DNA from: Duganella sp. OV510
GTDB taxonomy: Bacteria > Pseudomonadota > Gammaproteobacteria > Burkholderiales > Burkholderiaceae_D
Direction of reading: 5' to 3'
DNA: 64,000 nucleotides
Assembly: GCF_900100205.1 (NCBI RefSeq)
Contig: NZ_FNEQ01000005.1
Location: 62,001 to 126,000, forward strand
In this document: one piece after another, positions 24,897 to 34,466 of the stretch
Position numbering within the stretch: position 1 is the stretch's first letter
How the letters are laid out: the number at the start of each line of letters is the position of its first letter
Notes under the pieces: model-generated
The model's input: the letters and a program-made list of their open reading frames with translations, nothing else
The model's database searches: none
Told to the model about the DNA's origin: nothing
Translations under genes and position numbers: made by a program

Positions 24897-27800
24897 GGAA
24901 GCCTCCCGCCGCATACAGCGAATGATGGGTGAGGATAAACAGTGTGCGTCCATCCGCGCCGCCGAAGATCAGTTGCAGCGGGCGCTCCGGCACATCGATA
25001 CGGCCGATCTCCTTGCCATCCGGCGCGTAGACGAATACCTGGCCGTTGGCGACATACACATTGCCCTTGTGGTCCACCGCCGCGCTTTCGCCGCCACGGT
25101 TGGCCGCCAGTTTCAGGTCGGTGATGGCGCCGCCCGCGCCGATCACGCCGCTGAAGGTGCGGTTCTCGGAGCCGTTGGTGAACACCACGCGGCCATTGGC
25201 GCCAGCAGCCACAAGCCCGTAACTATCGAGCGTATCCGACCAGCGCCAGCCCAGATGGTCGGCCGGGCCTTGTTTGAAGACGCGGTAGGCAGGCAACACC
25301 AGGCTGCCATCCGGCGAGACGTATTCACGCTGCTTGGGCAAGGCGACATCGCGTGCAAACATTTCGGCCAACGTGGTGAATTCATAGGTGTCAAAGTTGA
25401 GCTGATCGCGGAATTCGCCGTTCTGCCAGAAGTTCACCGGCACCACCGTGCGCGCACGGCCGCTGGCCTGGGCCGGCGTCGGCTTGATGATGGTCAGCGG
25501 ACCGGCCGGCTGGTCCGGGTGGAAGGAATACACCGTGCCTTCCGGGCCGAATGACGACAACACCATGATCGCACCGCTGTTGTCGATGGCAAGGTTGACC
25601 GCATCCAGCGGCGCATCACGTACCACGGCCAGGCCGCCTTCCTTGCTCCAGCTGTAGATGCGATGGAAGCGGCGGTCAATGAAGTACAGTTTTCCCTTGC
25701 TATCCACTGCCGCGCCGGCGATCGAGTAGAAATCGCTCTCCAGCTTCTCGACCTTCGCGGCGGCGAACGGTCCGGCTGGTGGTGGCACCGGCGCGCTGCT
25801 TGCAAAGACTGCGGCAGACGGGCCAGCCGCAGGCGTGCGTATGTCCAGCACCGCAAACTCATGCTCGCGCACTTCCTGCTTGCCGGTCAAATCCTGCAAG
25901 GTATTCTCGAACGGGAATTTGCTGGCGCGCAGATAGGTGTCGCAGCCGTTTTCATCGCAGGTAGCGAAGCCGCTTTCCGCATTCACATGGACATTGCGGA
26001 AGCGGATATTCTCCGAGTTGGTCATCTTCACCGCCGACACGGCCGGCTTCAGCGAACGCGTGACACGATACGCGTGGTAGTTGGCGAACGTGATGTTGCG
26101 CGAGTTGCGAATCTCCAGCGACACCGCATCCATGCCGTCACGTACCTCCTGCTCCGTTTGCGGCGCGAGGAACTCCCAGTTCTCCACGTTATCCAGCACG
26201 ATCTCGGCACGGATGTGGTGTTCGGCCGACAGCTCGTACACTTTGCCCGGCGTCTTCGTGTTGGAGACATAGAAGCCAGCCTGCGCGAACGTGCTTGGCG
26301 ACCAGCACGCGATGAACGTGCCACCACCGCCATCCGTTACCCAGATGCTCGGATACTGGCGATCCCAATGCTGGACCGGATCGAAGTTGCCGCTCTTCTG
26401 ATAAGGATCGCGGCGCTTGCCGTCATACAGCCGCGTGCCATGGCCACCCTGGATGCGAATGTCATCCACCAGCGATTCCGCGCCAGCCTTCCACAACAGC
26501 GCCGTCGCACGCGGATTGACTTCGCCGGTGGCCAGGCCAAAGCCGGTGACGATGGCGTCGCCACCCTTGGCGCTTTCCAGCAACGCTTTCGGTCCATCCG
26601 CGCCGGCATAGGCCGGCGCGCCGTTCGGCAGCACCAGTTGCGTGACGCCAGGATGCAGGCCTATCAGCACCGTGTCGGGCTTCAGGCGTATCGTGTCCTG
26701 CACCATGTAGAAGCCCTGCGGCAGGTACACCACGCGCTTGCTGTCAATGGCTTTCTGCACCGCCGCCGTATCGTCGGTCACGCCATCGCCCACCGCGCCG
26801 AAGCTGCGCACGCTGGCCCACTGGCTGGTGGCAGGCAAAGTGCGCATCACTGGCGTACGTTGCGCCGGCAACGCCTTCAGCGCCGCGCCCTTGACGTGCG
26901 TGCCGAACTTGCCGACACTGTTCAGCCCCGGCAGCATCAAGCCATAATTGAATTCACTGATCTGATATTGCGGGCCATAGCCAGCCACGGTCTTGCCGCT
27001 GTCGCGGAAGCGCGCAAAGGTTGGCACATTCTTCGCGACGGCATTCTCGAAGCCGACCTGCGTGTAGACATTCTCCTCGTTGCTGATCACCACAGCGGCC
27101 TTGGACACATTCTCGAAGCGGACATCCTTGCCCCACAACCAGTCGCCATAACCACGGCTCATGTCGATGCCCACCGGCGTGTTGCGAATAGTGGTGTTCA
27201 CCAGCGTCAGCCCGGCCTCGTGACCGCGTATGGCCGCCTCGCGCTGGCCTTCAAACGTGGTGTCCATCAGCGTGTACTGCCATGCCGGCGATGTCTTCTC
27301 GGTCAGGATACCGTAACGGCCACCGTAGAACTTCAGGTCAAAGCTCTCATTGCCCACCATATAGACGCCCGCCAGGCCCGAGCCGATGTGGAAATCCATG
27401 TGGCTCAGATACGAGTGCTGCGCAGTCCGCAGGCGCACCGCTGCGGCAGCAGGATTACCATCGCCGATTTCAACGTCCACATTGCTCATCGCCGAATAGA
27501 AGGTCGCCGAATTCGCATCGCGCACCTTGTCGCTATACGGCACGGCACTCTTCACCGGCACCGGCACCTTGCCGACCGTGTACTGGTCGCCGCCGGTGAA
27601 CACCACCATGTTCGCCACGCCTCTCTGGAAGCCCGGCGTGTTCGCGCCCAGCACCAGCACCGGCCGCGTTGGTCCCACACCATACAGACGCACCGCCAGC
27701 GGCACCAGCAGCGAGCGCGTGATGCGATAACGGCCGGATGGCAGGAACACCACGCCGCCCTCGCCCCGGTTGGCGGCAGCGTCCAGCGCAGCCTGGATGG

Positions 27801-27954
27801 CGGCGCTATCGTCGGCCCGGCCATCGCCGACTGCTTTGACTTTCACCGCGCGCGGATCGTCCGGCATGGTCTGGTAGGCGGAAATGGAGGCCGCATGGCC
27901 GAGCAAGGGCACGGCCAACGCTGCGGCCGCAATCACATTCAACATTGATTTCAT
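24886..27954 (-). CDS. Secreted double beta-helix (GH55/pectate-lyase-3-like) protein fused to an SMP-30-like propeller
   Basis: A 1022-residue exported protein (signal MKSMLNVIAAAALAVPLLGHA). Two right-handed beta-helix domains of the Pectate_lyase_3 family are visible: the first begins KAVGDGRADDSAAIQAALDAA (about 40-330), the second VRSFGAVGDGVTDDTAAVQKA (about 383-660). Paired domains of this kind are the GH55 beta-1,3-glucanase layout. From about 735 to the end the repeats VDSKGKLYFIDRRFHRIYSW, VDHKGNVYVANGQVFVYAPDG and GRIDVPERPLQLIFGGADGRT resemble SMP-30/gluconolactonase propellers; the usual metal-ligand Asp of PDG is replaced by Glu. It is 4 nt from gntP and overlaps the esterase gene. 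Activity is unproven; pectin-lyase action is the alternative. Confidence 0.82.
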   Translation of the reverse strand: MKSMLNVIAAAALAVPLLGHAASISAYQTMPDDPRAVKVKAVGDGRADDSAAIQAALDAAANRGEGGVVFLPSGRYRITRSLLVPLAVRLYGVGPTRPVLVLGANTPGFQRGVANMVVFTGGDQYTVGKVPVPVKSAVPYSDKVRDANSATFYSAMSNVDVEIGDGNPAAAAVRLRTAQHSYLSHMDFHIGSGLAGVYMVGNESFDLKFYGGRYGILTEKTSPAWQYTLMDTTFEGQREAAIRGHEAGLTLVNTTIRNTPVGIDMSRGYGDWLWGKDVRFENVSKAAVVISNEENVYTQVGFENAVAKNVPTFARFRDSGKTVAGYGPQYQISEFNYGLMLPGLNSVGKFGTHVKGAALKALPAQRTPVMRTLPATSQWASVRSFGAVGDGVTDDTAAVQKAIDSKRVVYLPQGFYMVQDTIRLKPDTVLIGLHPGVTQLVLPNGAPAYAGADGPKALLESAKGGDAIVTGFGLATGEVNPRATALLWKAGAESLVDDIRIQGGHGTRLYDGKRRDPYQKSGNFDPVQHWDRQYPSIWVTDGGGGTFIACWSPSTFAQAGFYVSNTKTPGKVYELSAEHHIRAEIVLDNVENWEFLAPQTEQEVRDGMDAVSLEIRNSRNITFANYHAYRVTRSLKPAVSAVKMTNSENIRFRNVHVNAESGFATCDENGCDTYLRASKFPFENTLQDLTGKQEVREHEFAVLDIRTPAAGPSAAVFASSAPVPPPAGPFAAAKVEKLESDFYSIAGAAVDSKGKLYFIDRRFHRIYSWSKEGGLAVVRDAPLDAVNLAIDNSGAIMVLSSFGPEGTVYSFHPDQPAGPLTIIKPTPAQASGRARTVVPVNFWQNGEFRDQLNFDTYEFTTLAEMFARDVALPKQREYVSPDGSLVLPAYRVFKQGPADHLGWRWSDTLDSYGLVAAGANGRVVFTNGSENRTFSGVIGAGGAITDLKLAANRGGESAAVDHKGNVYVANGQVFVYAPDGKEIGRIDVPERPLQLIFGGADGRTLFILTHHSLYAAGGFHAP

Positions 27955-27958
27955 CTGT

Positions 27959-29323
27959 TTATCCTAAAAAGGAGGAAAGAATCAGAACGAAAATGAGCCC
28001 GAATACGCCGACCAGCGTTTCCATCAGCGTCCAGGAACGGAAAGTATCTTTGAGCGACAGCCCGAAATACTCCTTGAACATCCAGAAGCCGGAGTCGTTC
28101 ACATGGCTGCACATCAAACTGCCGGCACCAATTGCCAGCACCATCAGCGCCGGGTCGATGCCCGACGCCTGCACCACCGGCGCCACGATGCCGGCCGCCG
28201 TCAATCCTGCCACGGTGGCAGAGCCGAGGCAGATACGGATCAGCGTCGCCACGATCCAGCCCAGCACCAGCGGCGGCACCGGCAACGCGGACAGCTGCGT
28301 TCCCAGTTGCGCGCTGACGCCGGAATCCACCAGCACCTGCTTCAAGGCGCCGGCGCCGGCAATCACCAGCAGGATCGGCGCGATGTCGCGCAAGGCGTCC
28401 TGCGCACCGGACATCAGCACTTGCAGCTTCTGCCCGCGCGCCACGCCCAGCGTGAATACCGCCACCAGCAAGGCGATCAGCATCACGATCATCGGATTGG
28501 CGAGGAAGGCCACCGCCGATTTCAGCGACGGATCGGCGATCGGCATGGCGCTGGCCGCTGTTGCCGCCGCCAACAGCCATACCGGCAGCAGCGCCGTGGC
28601 GAAGCTGTTGAATACACCCGGTAGTTCCGATACGTCGCGCAAGCCAGTGCGGAACATCGGCGCCGGCGTTGCCTCGATACGTTTCAGCGTCATGGCGAAC
28701 AGCGGGCCGGCGATAATCAGCGTCGGCACGGCCACGATCATCCCGTAGAACAGCGTGCGTCCCATGTCGGCATGGAACTGCGCCACCAGCGCCGTCGGAG
28801 AAGGATGCGGCGGCAGGAAACCGTGCGCGATCGACAGTCCGCACAACAGCGGTATCGCCATCGCCACCGCCGGCCGGCCGCTCTGGTACACCAGCGAAAA
28901 CACCAGCGGCACCAGCAGCACGAAGCCAACATTGTAGTAAAGCGGGATGCCGGCGACGAAACCGGTCAGCGTCAGCGCCACCGGCATGCGCGCCGAGCCG
29001 AACACGCCAATCAGGAAGCTGGCGATGCGCTGCGCCGCCCCGCTGTCGGCAATCAGCTTGCCGAACACCGCGCCGAGGCAGACGATCACGATCAGTGATC
29101 CCAGTAGATCGCCGATGCCTTTGTCGATCGACTTGGGAATGCTGTCGAGCGGCATGCCAAGCAGCAGCGCGGCGGCCAGCGCCGCCACCACGAACGCCAG
29201 CAACGGCTGTACCTTGGCCCATGCAATCAGCAATGTCAGCGCGCCGACCGACAAGGCCACCGCGATCAATGCCCACGCTGCCGGCGTTACGCCAAGCAGC
29301 GCCACCAGTGGACTGGTAGTCAT
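27959..29323 (-). CDS. gntP: Gluconate:H+ symporter, GntP family
   Basis: A 454-residue inner membrane carrier with about 12 hydrophobic segments. GntP-family phrases include DSIPKSIDKGIGDLLGSL, FGKLIADSGAAQRIA, GIPLYYNVGFVLLVPL, FLPPHPSPTALV and CSHVNDSGFWMFKEYF. It imports gluconate or a similar sugar acid. The ATG at 29323 follows GGAGACTCAC, the same leader found before the TonB receptor at 45232. It lies 53 bp after gntK and 4 nt before the beta-helix/propeller gene, so all are probably cotranscribed. The exact substrate (gluconate, idonate, ketogluconate) cannot be told from sequence. Confidence 0.94.
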   Translation of the reverse strand: MTTSPLVALLGVTPAAWALIAVALSVGALTLLIAWAKVQPLLAFVVAALAAALLLGMPLDSIPKSIDKGIGDLLGSLIVIVCLGAVFGKLIADSGAAQRIASFLIGVFGSARMPVALTLTGFVAGIPLYYNVGFVLLVPLVFSLVYQSGRPAVAMAIPLLCGLSIAHGFLPPHPSPTALVAQFHADMGRTLFYGMIVAVPTLIIAGPLFAMTLKRIEATPAPMFRTGLRDVSELPGVFNSFATALLPVWLLAAATAASAMPIADPSLKSAVAFLANPMIVMLIALLVAVFTLGVARGQKLQVLMSGAQDALRDIAPILLVIAGAGALKQVLVDSGVSAQLGTQLSALPVPPLVLGWIVATLIRICLGSATVAGLTAAGIVAPVVQASGIDPALMVLAIGAGSLMCSHVNDSGFWMFKEYFGLSLKDTFRSWTLMETLVGVFGLIFVLILSSFLG

Positions 29324-29376
29324 GTGAGTCTCCAATAATTTTTTTTATGTGTTGTCTGTGTTACTAACTACCTGTA

Positions 29377-29877
29377 TTACTTGCTGCGGCCCTGGATCTC
29401 CTTCAGCAGATCGGCGGGCGGTAGATCGATGTCCAGCGTGATGCCTGTCTCGTCGGGCTGTAAAGGTTCAAGGTCACGGAACTGGCTGTCCAGCAGCGAT
29501 GTCGGCATGTAGTGGCCGACCCGCGACTGCATCCGTGCAGCGATCAGCGCTTGCGCGCCATTCAAGTGGACAAAGCGCAGCGCAGGATCGCCCTGCCGTA
29601 GCAGGTCGCGGTAACGTCGCTTCAGCGCGGAACACGACACGACCAGGCCCTCGCCACGATGCCGGGCGGCGCTGATCTGCGTTTGTAATGCTTCCAGCCA
29701 GCCGGCGCGGTCGCCATCGTTCAGCGGCAAGCCGGCCGACATCTTGGCCACGTTGGCTTCCGGGTGATACTGGTCGCCCTCGATGAAAGGCACGCCATTC
29801 GCCAACGCCAGCGCCTGCCCAACGGTGCTTTTGCCGCAGCCGCTCACGCCCATCACCACCCAGCGAGTATTTTGCAT
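29377..29877 (-). CDS. gntK: Gluconokinase
   Basis: A 166-residue kinase that phosphorylates gluconate to 6-phosphogluconate for the Entner-Doudoroff or pentose phosphate route. The P-loop GVSGCGKST is at residues 10-18. FIEGDQYHPEANVAKMSAG, VVSCSALKRRYRDLLR and ESRVGHYMPTSLLDSQF-like QSRVGHYMPTSLLDSQ are GntK-specific. GGAG five nt upstream fixes the ATG at 29877; the longer frame to 29937 would run through the operator. It is the first gene of the operon and has two palindromic operators upstream. Confidence 0.96.
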   Translation of the reverse strand: MQNTRWVVMGVSGCGKSTVGQALALANGVPFIEGDQYHPEANVAKMSAGLPLNDGDRAGWLEALQTQISAARHRGEGLVVSCSALKRRYRDLLRQGDPALRFVHLNGAQALIAARMQSRVGHYMPTSLLDSQFRDLEPLQPDETGITLDIDLPPADLLKEIQGRSK

Positions 29878-29892
29878 CCATTCTCCAGAACT

Positions 29893-29906
29893 AGATAGCG
29901 CTAACA
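29893..29906. promoter_or_regulatory. LacI/GntR-type operator upstream of gntK
   Basis: AGATAGCGCTAACA matches TGTTAGCGCTAACA at 12 of 14 positions. It sits 16 bp before the gntK start codon, where a bound repressor would block transcription. Confidence 0.7.
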
Positions 29907-29977
29907 TTTTTAATGTAAAGATAACGGCCATAAACAAAGCCGAACCAAATCACGAGTAAGGAATATTTCCAACGCAA

Positions 29978-29991
29978 AGATAGCGTTATCA
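29978..29991. promoter_or_regulatory. Second, weaker operator upstream of gntK
   Basis: AGATAGCGTTATCA matches the consensus at 10 of 14 positions and is itself nearly palindromic (GATA and TATC arms). Its centre is 85 bp from the centre of the first operator, close to eight helical turns, so repression by DNA looping is possible. It may also serve the divergent MFS gene. Confidence 0.5.
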
Positions 29992-30126
29992 TTTTGTTGA
30001 ACTTTAGCCTAACGTGGAAATTTGTAAAGAATTATCCATACTGCATTGCACAACGTGCGTCGCAAAGCTGCAACGACGCAAGGCTTTCCTGCTATGCTAC
30101 GCAACCAACAACAAGAGACCGCGCCC

Positions 30127-31413
30127 ATGACCGACGCCCGCCAATTGACCGGCCAAGACTACAAAACCCTGACGCTGGCGGCCTTGGGCGGGGCGCTGGA
30201 ATTCTACGATTTCATCATCTTCGTTTTTTTCGCCAACGCCATTGGCCAGCTGTTCTTCCCGGCCGAAATGCCGGACTGGCTGCGCACCCTGCAAACCTTC
30301 GGCATCTTCGCCGCCGGCTATGTGGTGCGGCCGCTGGGCGGCATCGTCATGGCACACTTCGGCGACCTGCTGGGCCGCAAGCGCATGTTCACGCTGTCGA
30401 TCCTGATGATGGCCGTGCCGACGCTGACCATCGGCCTGCTGCCGACTTACGCCAGCATCGGCCTGGCCGCCCCGCTGCTGTTGCTGTTGATGCGCGTGTT
30501 CCAGGGTGCTGCGGTGGGCGGCGAAGTGCCGGGCGCCTGGGTGTTCGTTTCCGAGCACGTGCCGGCGCGGCATACCGGCTATGCCTGCGGCATGCTGACT
30601 GCCGGCCTGACCTTCGGCATTCTGCTGGGCTCTTTAGTCGCCACCGGCATCAACACCGCCTATCAGCCGGATGAAGTGCTGGCCGGCGCCTGGCGCTGGC
30701 CGTTCCTGCTGGGCGGCGTGTTCGGCCTGGGTGCGATGTATCTGCGCCGCTGGCTGCACGAAACGCCGGTCTTTGCCGAGATGGCGCAGCGCAAGGCGCT
30801 GGCCGCAGAGATGCCGCTGAAGTCCGTGCTGCGCAACCATCGCGGCGCCGTCATCGTCTCCATGCTGCTGACCTGGATGCTGTCGGCCGGCATCGTGGTG
30901 GTGATCCTGATGACGCCAGCACTGCTACAAAAGATCTATCACGTCGACGCCCGCACTTCGCTGGTGGCCAATACTGTCGCCACGCTGTGCCTGGCCTTCG
31001 GCTGTATCTTCTACGGTGTGCTGGCCGATCGGCTTGGCGCCAAGCCGGTACTGCTGGTCGGCTCGGCGCTGCTGGCCGTATGCACCTACGTCTTCTACAC
31101 CAAGCTGCGCGCGCAGCCGGAACTGCTGCTGCCGCTGTACGGGCTGACCGGCTTCGCGGTGGGGGTCGTGGGCGCCGTGCCGAGTGTGCTGGTGCGGGCT
31201 TTTCCGCCGCAGGTGCGCTTCTCCGGCTTGTCGTTTTCGTATAACGTCGCCTACGCCATCTTCGGTGGCCTGACGCCGGTGATGGTCACGCTGATGCTGA
31301 AGAACGATCCGCTGGCGCCGGCCTGGTATGTTATCGCCGTCTGCCTGATAGGCATGCTGACGGCGCTGTTTGTCCGGCCCGCACCATCGACAGCAAGGCC
31401 AGTGCCAGCATAA
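30127..31413 (+). CDS. MFS carrier, metabolite:H+ symporter type
   Basis: A 428-residue carrier with 12 predicted membrane segments. LEFYDFIIFVFF near the start, HFGDLLGRKRMF between segments 2 and 3, and QGAAVGGEVPGAWVFVSEH in segment 4-5 are typical of the ProP/ShiA/KgtP group, which imports small organic acids or osmolytes. The ATG at 30127 has AAGAGA upstream; a start at 30094 is possible. It diverges from gntK across a 249-bp region with two operators and converges on the gallate gene ligK. Substrate unknown; a sugar acid or dicarboxylate is plausible. Confidence 0.88.
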   Translation: MTDARQLTGQDYKTLTLAALGGALEFYDFIIFVFFANAIGQLFFPAEMPDWLRTLQTFGIFAAGYVVRPLGGIVMAHFGDLLGRKRMFTLSILMMAVPTLTIGLLPTYASIGLAAPLLLLLMRVFQGAAVGGEVPGAWVFVSEHVPARHTGYACGMLTAGLTFGILLGSLVATGINTAYQPDEVLAGAWRWPFLLGGVFGLGAMYLRRWLHETPVFAEMAQRKALAAEMPLKSVLRNHRGAVIVSMLLTWMLSAGIVVVILMTPALLQKIYHVDARTSLVANTVATLCLAFGCIFYGVLADRLGAKPVLLVGSALLAVCTYVFYTKLRAQPELLLPLYGLTGFAVGVVGAVPSVLVRAFPPQVRFSGLSFSYNVAYAIFGGLTPVMVTLMLKNDPLAPAWYVIAVCLIGMLTALFVRPAPSTARPVPA

Positions 31414-31509
31414 CGCTGGGCACGGTCAAGGCAGTGATCAAGCGCTGCGTCAGCGGCGCGGCATCGCTCCGTGCAGAACATAGGCTGACCGCTGCGGGGA
31501 TAGCGCCGC

Positions 31510-32208
31510 CTAGTCGATGTATTTGAGACCCGCCTGTTCCAGCGGGCCGCGCATATTGTACATATCCAGGCCCAGCACGCCTGCCGCCAGCCTGGCGCGC
31601 TTCTCACCTTCAAGGTCTTCGCGTTGTTGCGCGACGGTGGCGACACGCGATGCGTCGGCGGCTGGCACGACCACCACGCCATCGTCATCGGCGATGATGG
31701 CGTCGCCAGGGTTGACCAGCTGCCCGGCGCACAGCACCGGAATGTTGACCGAACCCAGGGTGGATTTGATGCAGCCCTTGGCGCTGATATTTTTGCTCCA
31801 TACCGGGAAGCCCATCTCCTTCAGGATGCGGACATCGCGCACGCCGGCGTCGATGATCAGCGCTTTCGCGCCGCGCGCCATGAAGCTGGTCGCCAGCAGG
31901 TCGCCGAAGTAGCCATCCGTGCAGTCGGCGGTGATGGCAGCAACGACGATGTCGCCCGGCTGTATCTGCTCCGCTACAACGTGCATCATCCAGTTGTCGC
32001 CGGGGTGCAGCAGCACGGTGACGGCGGTGCCAGCCACCTGTGCACCTGGAAAAATCGGGCGCATATAAGGTTTCAGCAGTCCCACGCGGCCCATCGCTTC
32101 GTGCACGGTGGCGCTGCCAAGCTGGCCGAGTTGGTCGACGTGTTCGCGTCCGGCGCGGACGATGTTGCGTTTTACGATACCTAGCTGGTTAATCAGTGGC
32201 GTGCTCAT
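31510..32208 (-). CDS. ligK: 4-carboxy-4-hydroxy-2-oxoadipate aldolase / oxaloacetate decarboxylase
   Basis: A 232-residue class II aldolase that splits 4-carboxy-4-hydroxy-2-oxoadipate into pyruvate and oxaloacetate, the last step of the gallate/protocatechuate 4,5-cleavage route. It belongs to the RraA-like/HMG aldolase fold; the core [13 protein letters not shown] segment ([13 protein letters not shown]) holds the conserved Arg and Asp, and [11 protein letters not shown] and [17 protein letters not shown] are family hallmarks. The start overlaps the ligJ stop (ATGA). The other pathway genes beside it make the assignment firm. The same gene is called galC in Pseudomonas. Confidence 0.95.
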   Translation of the reverse strand: MSTPLINQLGIVKRNIVRAGREHVDQLGQLGSATVHEAMGRVGLLKPYMRPIFPGAQVAGTAVTVLLHPGDNWMMHVVAEQIQPGDIVVAAITADCTDGYFGDLLATSFMARGAKALIIDAGVRDVRILKEMGFPVWSKNISAKGCIKSTLGSVNIPVLCAGQLVNPGDAIIADDDGVVVVPAADASRVATVAQQREDLEGEKRARLAAGVLGLDMYNMRGPLEQAGLKYID

Positions 32209-33230
32209 AATCCCCTCTCCTTCAGTGCGGCGTCCAGACGCGGGAAGACGCGGCGGGCGTTGTGTTCAAAGATGTTGGCGCGGTCTTCGCTGGTGAGGCT
32301 GGCCGCTTCGATATAGCGCTTGGTGTCGTCGTAGTAGTTGCCGGTTTCCGGATCGATGCCGCGCACGGCGCCGATCATCTCGGAAGCGAACAACACGTTT
32401 TTTACTGGTATCACCTTGGTCAGCAGGTCGATGCCCGGCTGGTGGTAGACGCAGGTGTCAAAGTAGATGTTGTTCAGCAGGTGCTCGGTGAGCAGTGGTT
32501 TTTTCATCTCCTGCGCCAGGCCACGGAATCGGCCCCAGTGATACGGCACGGCGCCGCCGCCATGCGGGATCAGGAACTTCAGCGTTGGGAAGTCCTTGAA
32601 CAAGTCGCTGGTCAGGCATTGCATGAAGGCGGTGGTGTCGGCGTTCAGGTAGTGCGCCCCGGTGGTGTGGAAACACGCATTGCAGCTGGTGCTGACGTGG
32701 ATCATTGCAGGAATGTCGTATTCCACCATCTTTTCGTAGATCGGATACCAGGATTGATCGGATAACGGCGGTGCGGTCCAGTGACCGCCGCTTGGATCTG
32801 GATTCAGGTTGATGCCAACCATGCCGTATTCCTTGACGCATTTCTCCAGTTCGGGGATACAGGTCGCCGGGTCGACACCTGGCGATTGCGGCAGCATGGC
32901 GGCGCCAATGAAGTGATCCGGGAACAGCTGGGCGACGCGCGCACACAGCTCATTGCAGATCGCGGCCCAGGTGGCGCTGGTGTTGAAGTCACCGATATGG
33001 TGGGCCATGAAGCTGGCGCGCGGCGAGAAGATGGTAAGGTCGGCGCCGCGCTCCTTCATCAGCCGCAGCTGATTGGTTTCGATGGACTCGCGCAGCTCAT
33101 CGTCGCTGATGTTGAGGTCTGCGACTTTCGGGCCGAGTTCGGGTGTATTAAGGTTGGCGATTTGCTTGTTGCGCCATTCTTCCAGCGCCTTGGGGGCGGT
33201 GGTGTAGTGGCCGTGGCAGTCGATAATCAT
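32205..33230 (-). CDS. ligJ: 4-oxalomesaconate hydratase, amidohydrolase family
   Basis: A 341-residue enzyme of the amidohydrolase superfamily. It starts [15 protein letters not shown], where the HGH replaces the usual HxH metal motif; other metal-side elements are [20 protein letters not shown] and [16 protein letters not shown]. This is the LigJ type that hydrates 4-oxalomesaconate to 4-carboxy-4-hydroxy-2-oxoadipate. AAGGAA supports the ATG at 33230 rather than the longer frame. Only 10 bp separate it from the ligU stop, and it overlaps ligK by 4 nt, so the three genes form an operon. Confidence 0.94.
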   Translation of the reverse strand: MIIDCHGHYTTAPKALEEWRNKQIANLNTPELGPKVADLNISDDELRESIETNQLRLMKERGADLTIFSPRASFMAHHIGDFNTSATWAAICNELCARVAQLFPDHFIGAAMLPQSPGVDPATCIPELEKCVKEYGMVGINLNPDPSGGHWTAPPLSDQSWYPIYEKMVEYDIPAMIHVSTSCNACFHTTGAHYLNADTTAFMQCLTSDLFKDFPTLKFLIPHGGGAVPYHWGRFRGLAQEMKKPLLTEHLLNNIYFDTCVYHQPGIDLLTKVIPVKNVLFASEMIGAVRGIDPETGNYYDDTKRYIEAASLTSEDRANIFEHNARRVFPRLDAALKERGL

Positions 33231-33240
33231 GTTGTTCCTT

Positions 33241-34350
33241 TTAGAGCGATTCGGCAATCAGCACTTCGCCGCGCATGATGGGACGGGCGGTACGCAGCAA
33301 GGCGGCGCGGGTGACTTTTCCGTTGTCCAGTGCGAGGGCGACGCTGAACTCGCCGGTGGGGTGTTCGATGGAGAGTGTTTTTTCGACGCCTTCAGCCACG
33401 CTGGCGATGCCGTCGGCGACGCTGCCCGGCAGGACGCAGGCGGTGGCTACGGTGACCGCCGCCAGCACGCCGATGGAGTCGTGGCAGACGTGCGGGATAA
33501 AGCAGCGCGTGCTGACCGCGCCGCCGGTACGCGGCGCGGCAATCAGGCACATTTTCGGGTAATTCTTCGCCGCTACGTCGCCCAGCCCCATCAGCGTGCC
33601 TGCGGCCAGGCGCAGTGCTTCAAGGCGGGCCCGCAGCTCGGCGCTGGCGCTAAGATCGGCGGCAGGCTCGTAGCCGGTGATGCCAAAATCGGCAGCGCGC
33701 ACCAGCACCATCGGCATGCCGTTGTCGATCAGCGTGGCGTCGATCTCGAACGACGTGGACGGCGTGGAGACGGCGATACGGTTGCGCGCCCGGCCGGTGG
33801 GCAGCAGCGCGGCGCACACAGAGCCGGCGGTGTCGAGGAAGTTGATGCTGACTGGCGCGGCGGTGCCGGGCACGCCGTCAATGCGGGCGTCACCGCCGTA
33901 TTGCAGCCGTCCGCCCGGCGTCTGCACGGTAACGTCGCATTGCATGCCGGTGTTCAGCGTGAGGATGCGCGCCGTGGTCACGCCATCGGCTACCGGCAGC
34001 AGTCCACGCTCCAGCGCAAACGGCAACACGGCCGCCAGCATATTGCCGCAGTTCGGCGTCACATCCACCGCATCACTGGCCGGCTGCAACTGCGCGAACA
34101 GGAAATCCAGATCCACACCTGGGGTGGTGCTGCGGCGCACGATGCCAGCCTTGCTGGTCAGCGGGTGCGCACCGCCCAGACCGTCGATCTGGCGCGGGTC
34201 CGGCGATCCCATGGCCGCCAGCAGCACGCGATCCCGGCCGGCGACATCCGCCGGCAAATCGGACTCCAGAAAAAATGGCCCGCGCGAGGTACCGCCGCGC
34301 ATCAGCATGCAGGGAATGGCGCGCAGGTCGGAAGAAGGTCGCTGGTTCAT
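33241..34350 (-). CDS. galD: 4-oxalomesaconate tautomerase, PrpF family
   Basis: A 369-residue isomerase of the PrpF/diaminopimelate-epimerase fold that converts the keto/enol and double-bond isomers of 4-oxalomesaconate (LigU in Sphingobium, GalD in Pseudomonas). Visible marks are IPCMLMRGGTSRGPFFLE, GSPDPRQIDGLGGAHPLTSK and VTPNCGNMLAAVLPFALERG, with the conserved Cys in NCGN. It is the first gene of the ligU-ligJ-ligK operon and is transcribed away from the LysR regulator, whose gene begins 116 bp away. Confidence 0.94.
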   Translation of the reverse strand: MNQRPSSDLRAIPCMLMRGGTSRGPFFLESDLPADVAGRDRVLLAAMGSPDPRQIDGLGGAHPLTSKAGIVRRSTTPGVDLDFLFAQLQPASDAVDVTPNCGNMLAAVLPFALERGLLPVADGVTTARILTLNTGMQCDVTVQTPGGRLQYGGDARIDGVPGTAAPVSINFLDTAGSVCAALLPTGRARNRIAVSTPSTSFEIDATLIDNGMPMVLVRAADFGITGYEPAADLSASAELRARLEALRLAAGTLMGLGDVAAKNYPKMCLIAAPRTGGAVSTRCFIPHVCHDSIGVLAAVTVATACVLPGSVADGIASVAEGVEKTLSIEHPTGEFSVALALDNGKVTRAALLRTARPIMRGEVLIAESL

Positions 34351-34466
34351 GGGATGCTCAAAACAGGATGAATGCCCCCAGTATCCCCGCCGGGCCGCAG
34401 CGCATGGTTGCGTTGTGGACCGTGATTTGTTCTAATCTGCTTATCGAGCCCACTTTTTAGCACATC

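Noticed and set aside
25663..27948. 761-codon plus-strand open frame
   Set aside because: It lies wholly opposite the GH55-like/SMP-30-like gene, has shadow composition rich in Arg and His, and lacks recognisable domains.
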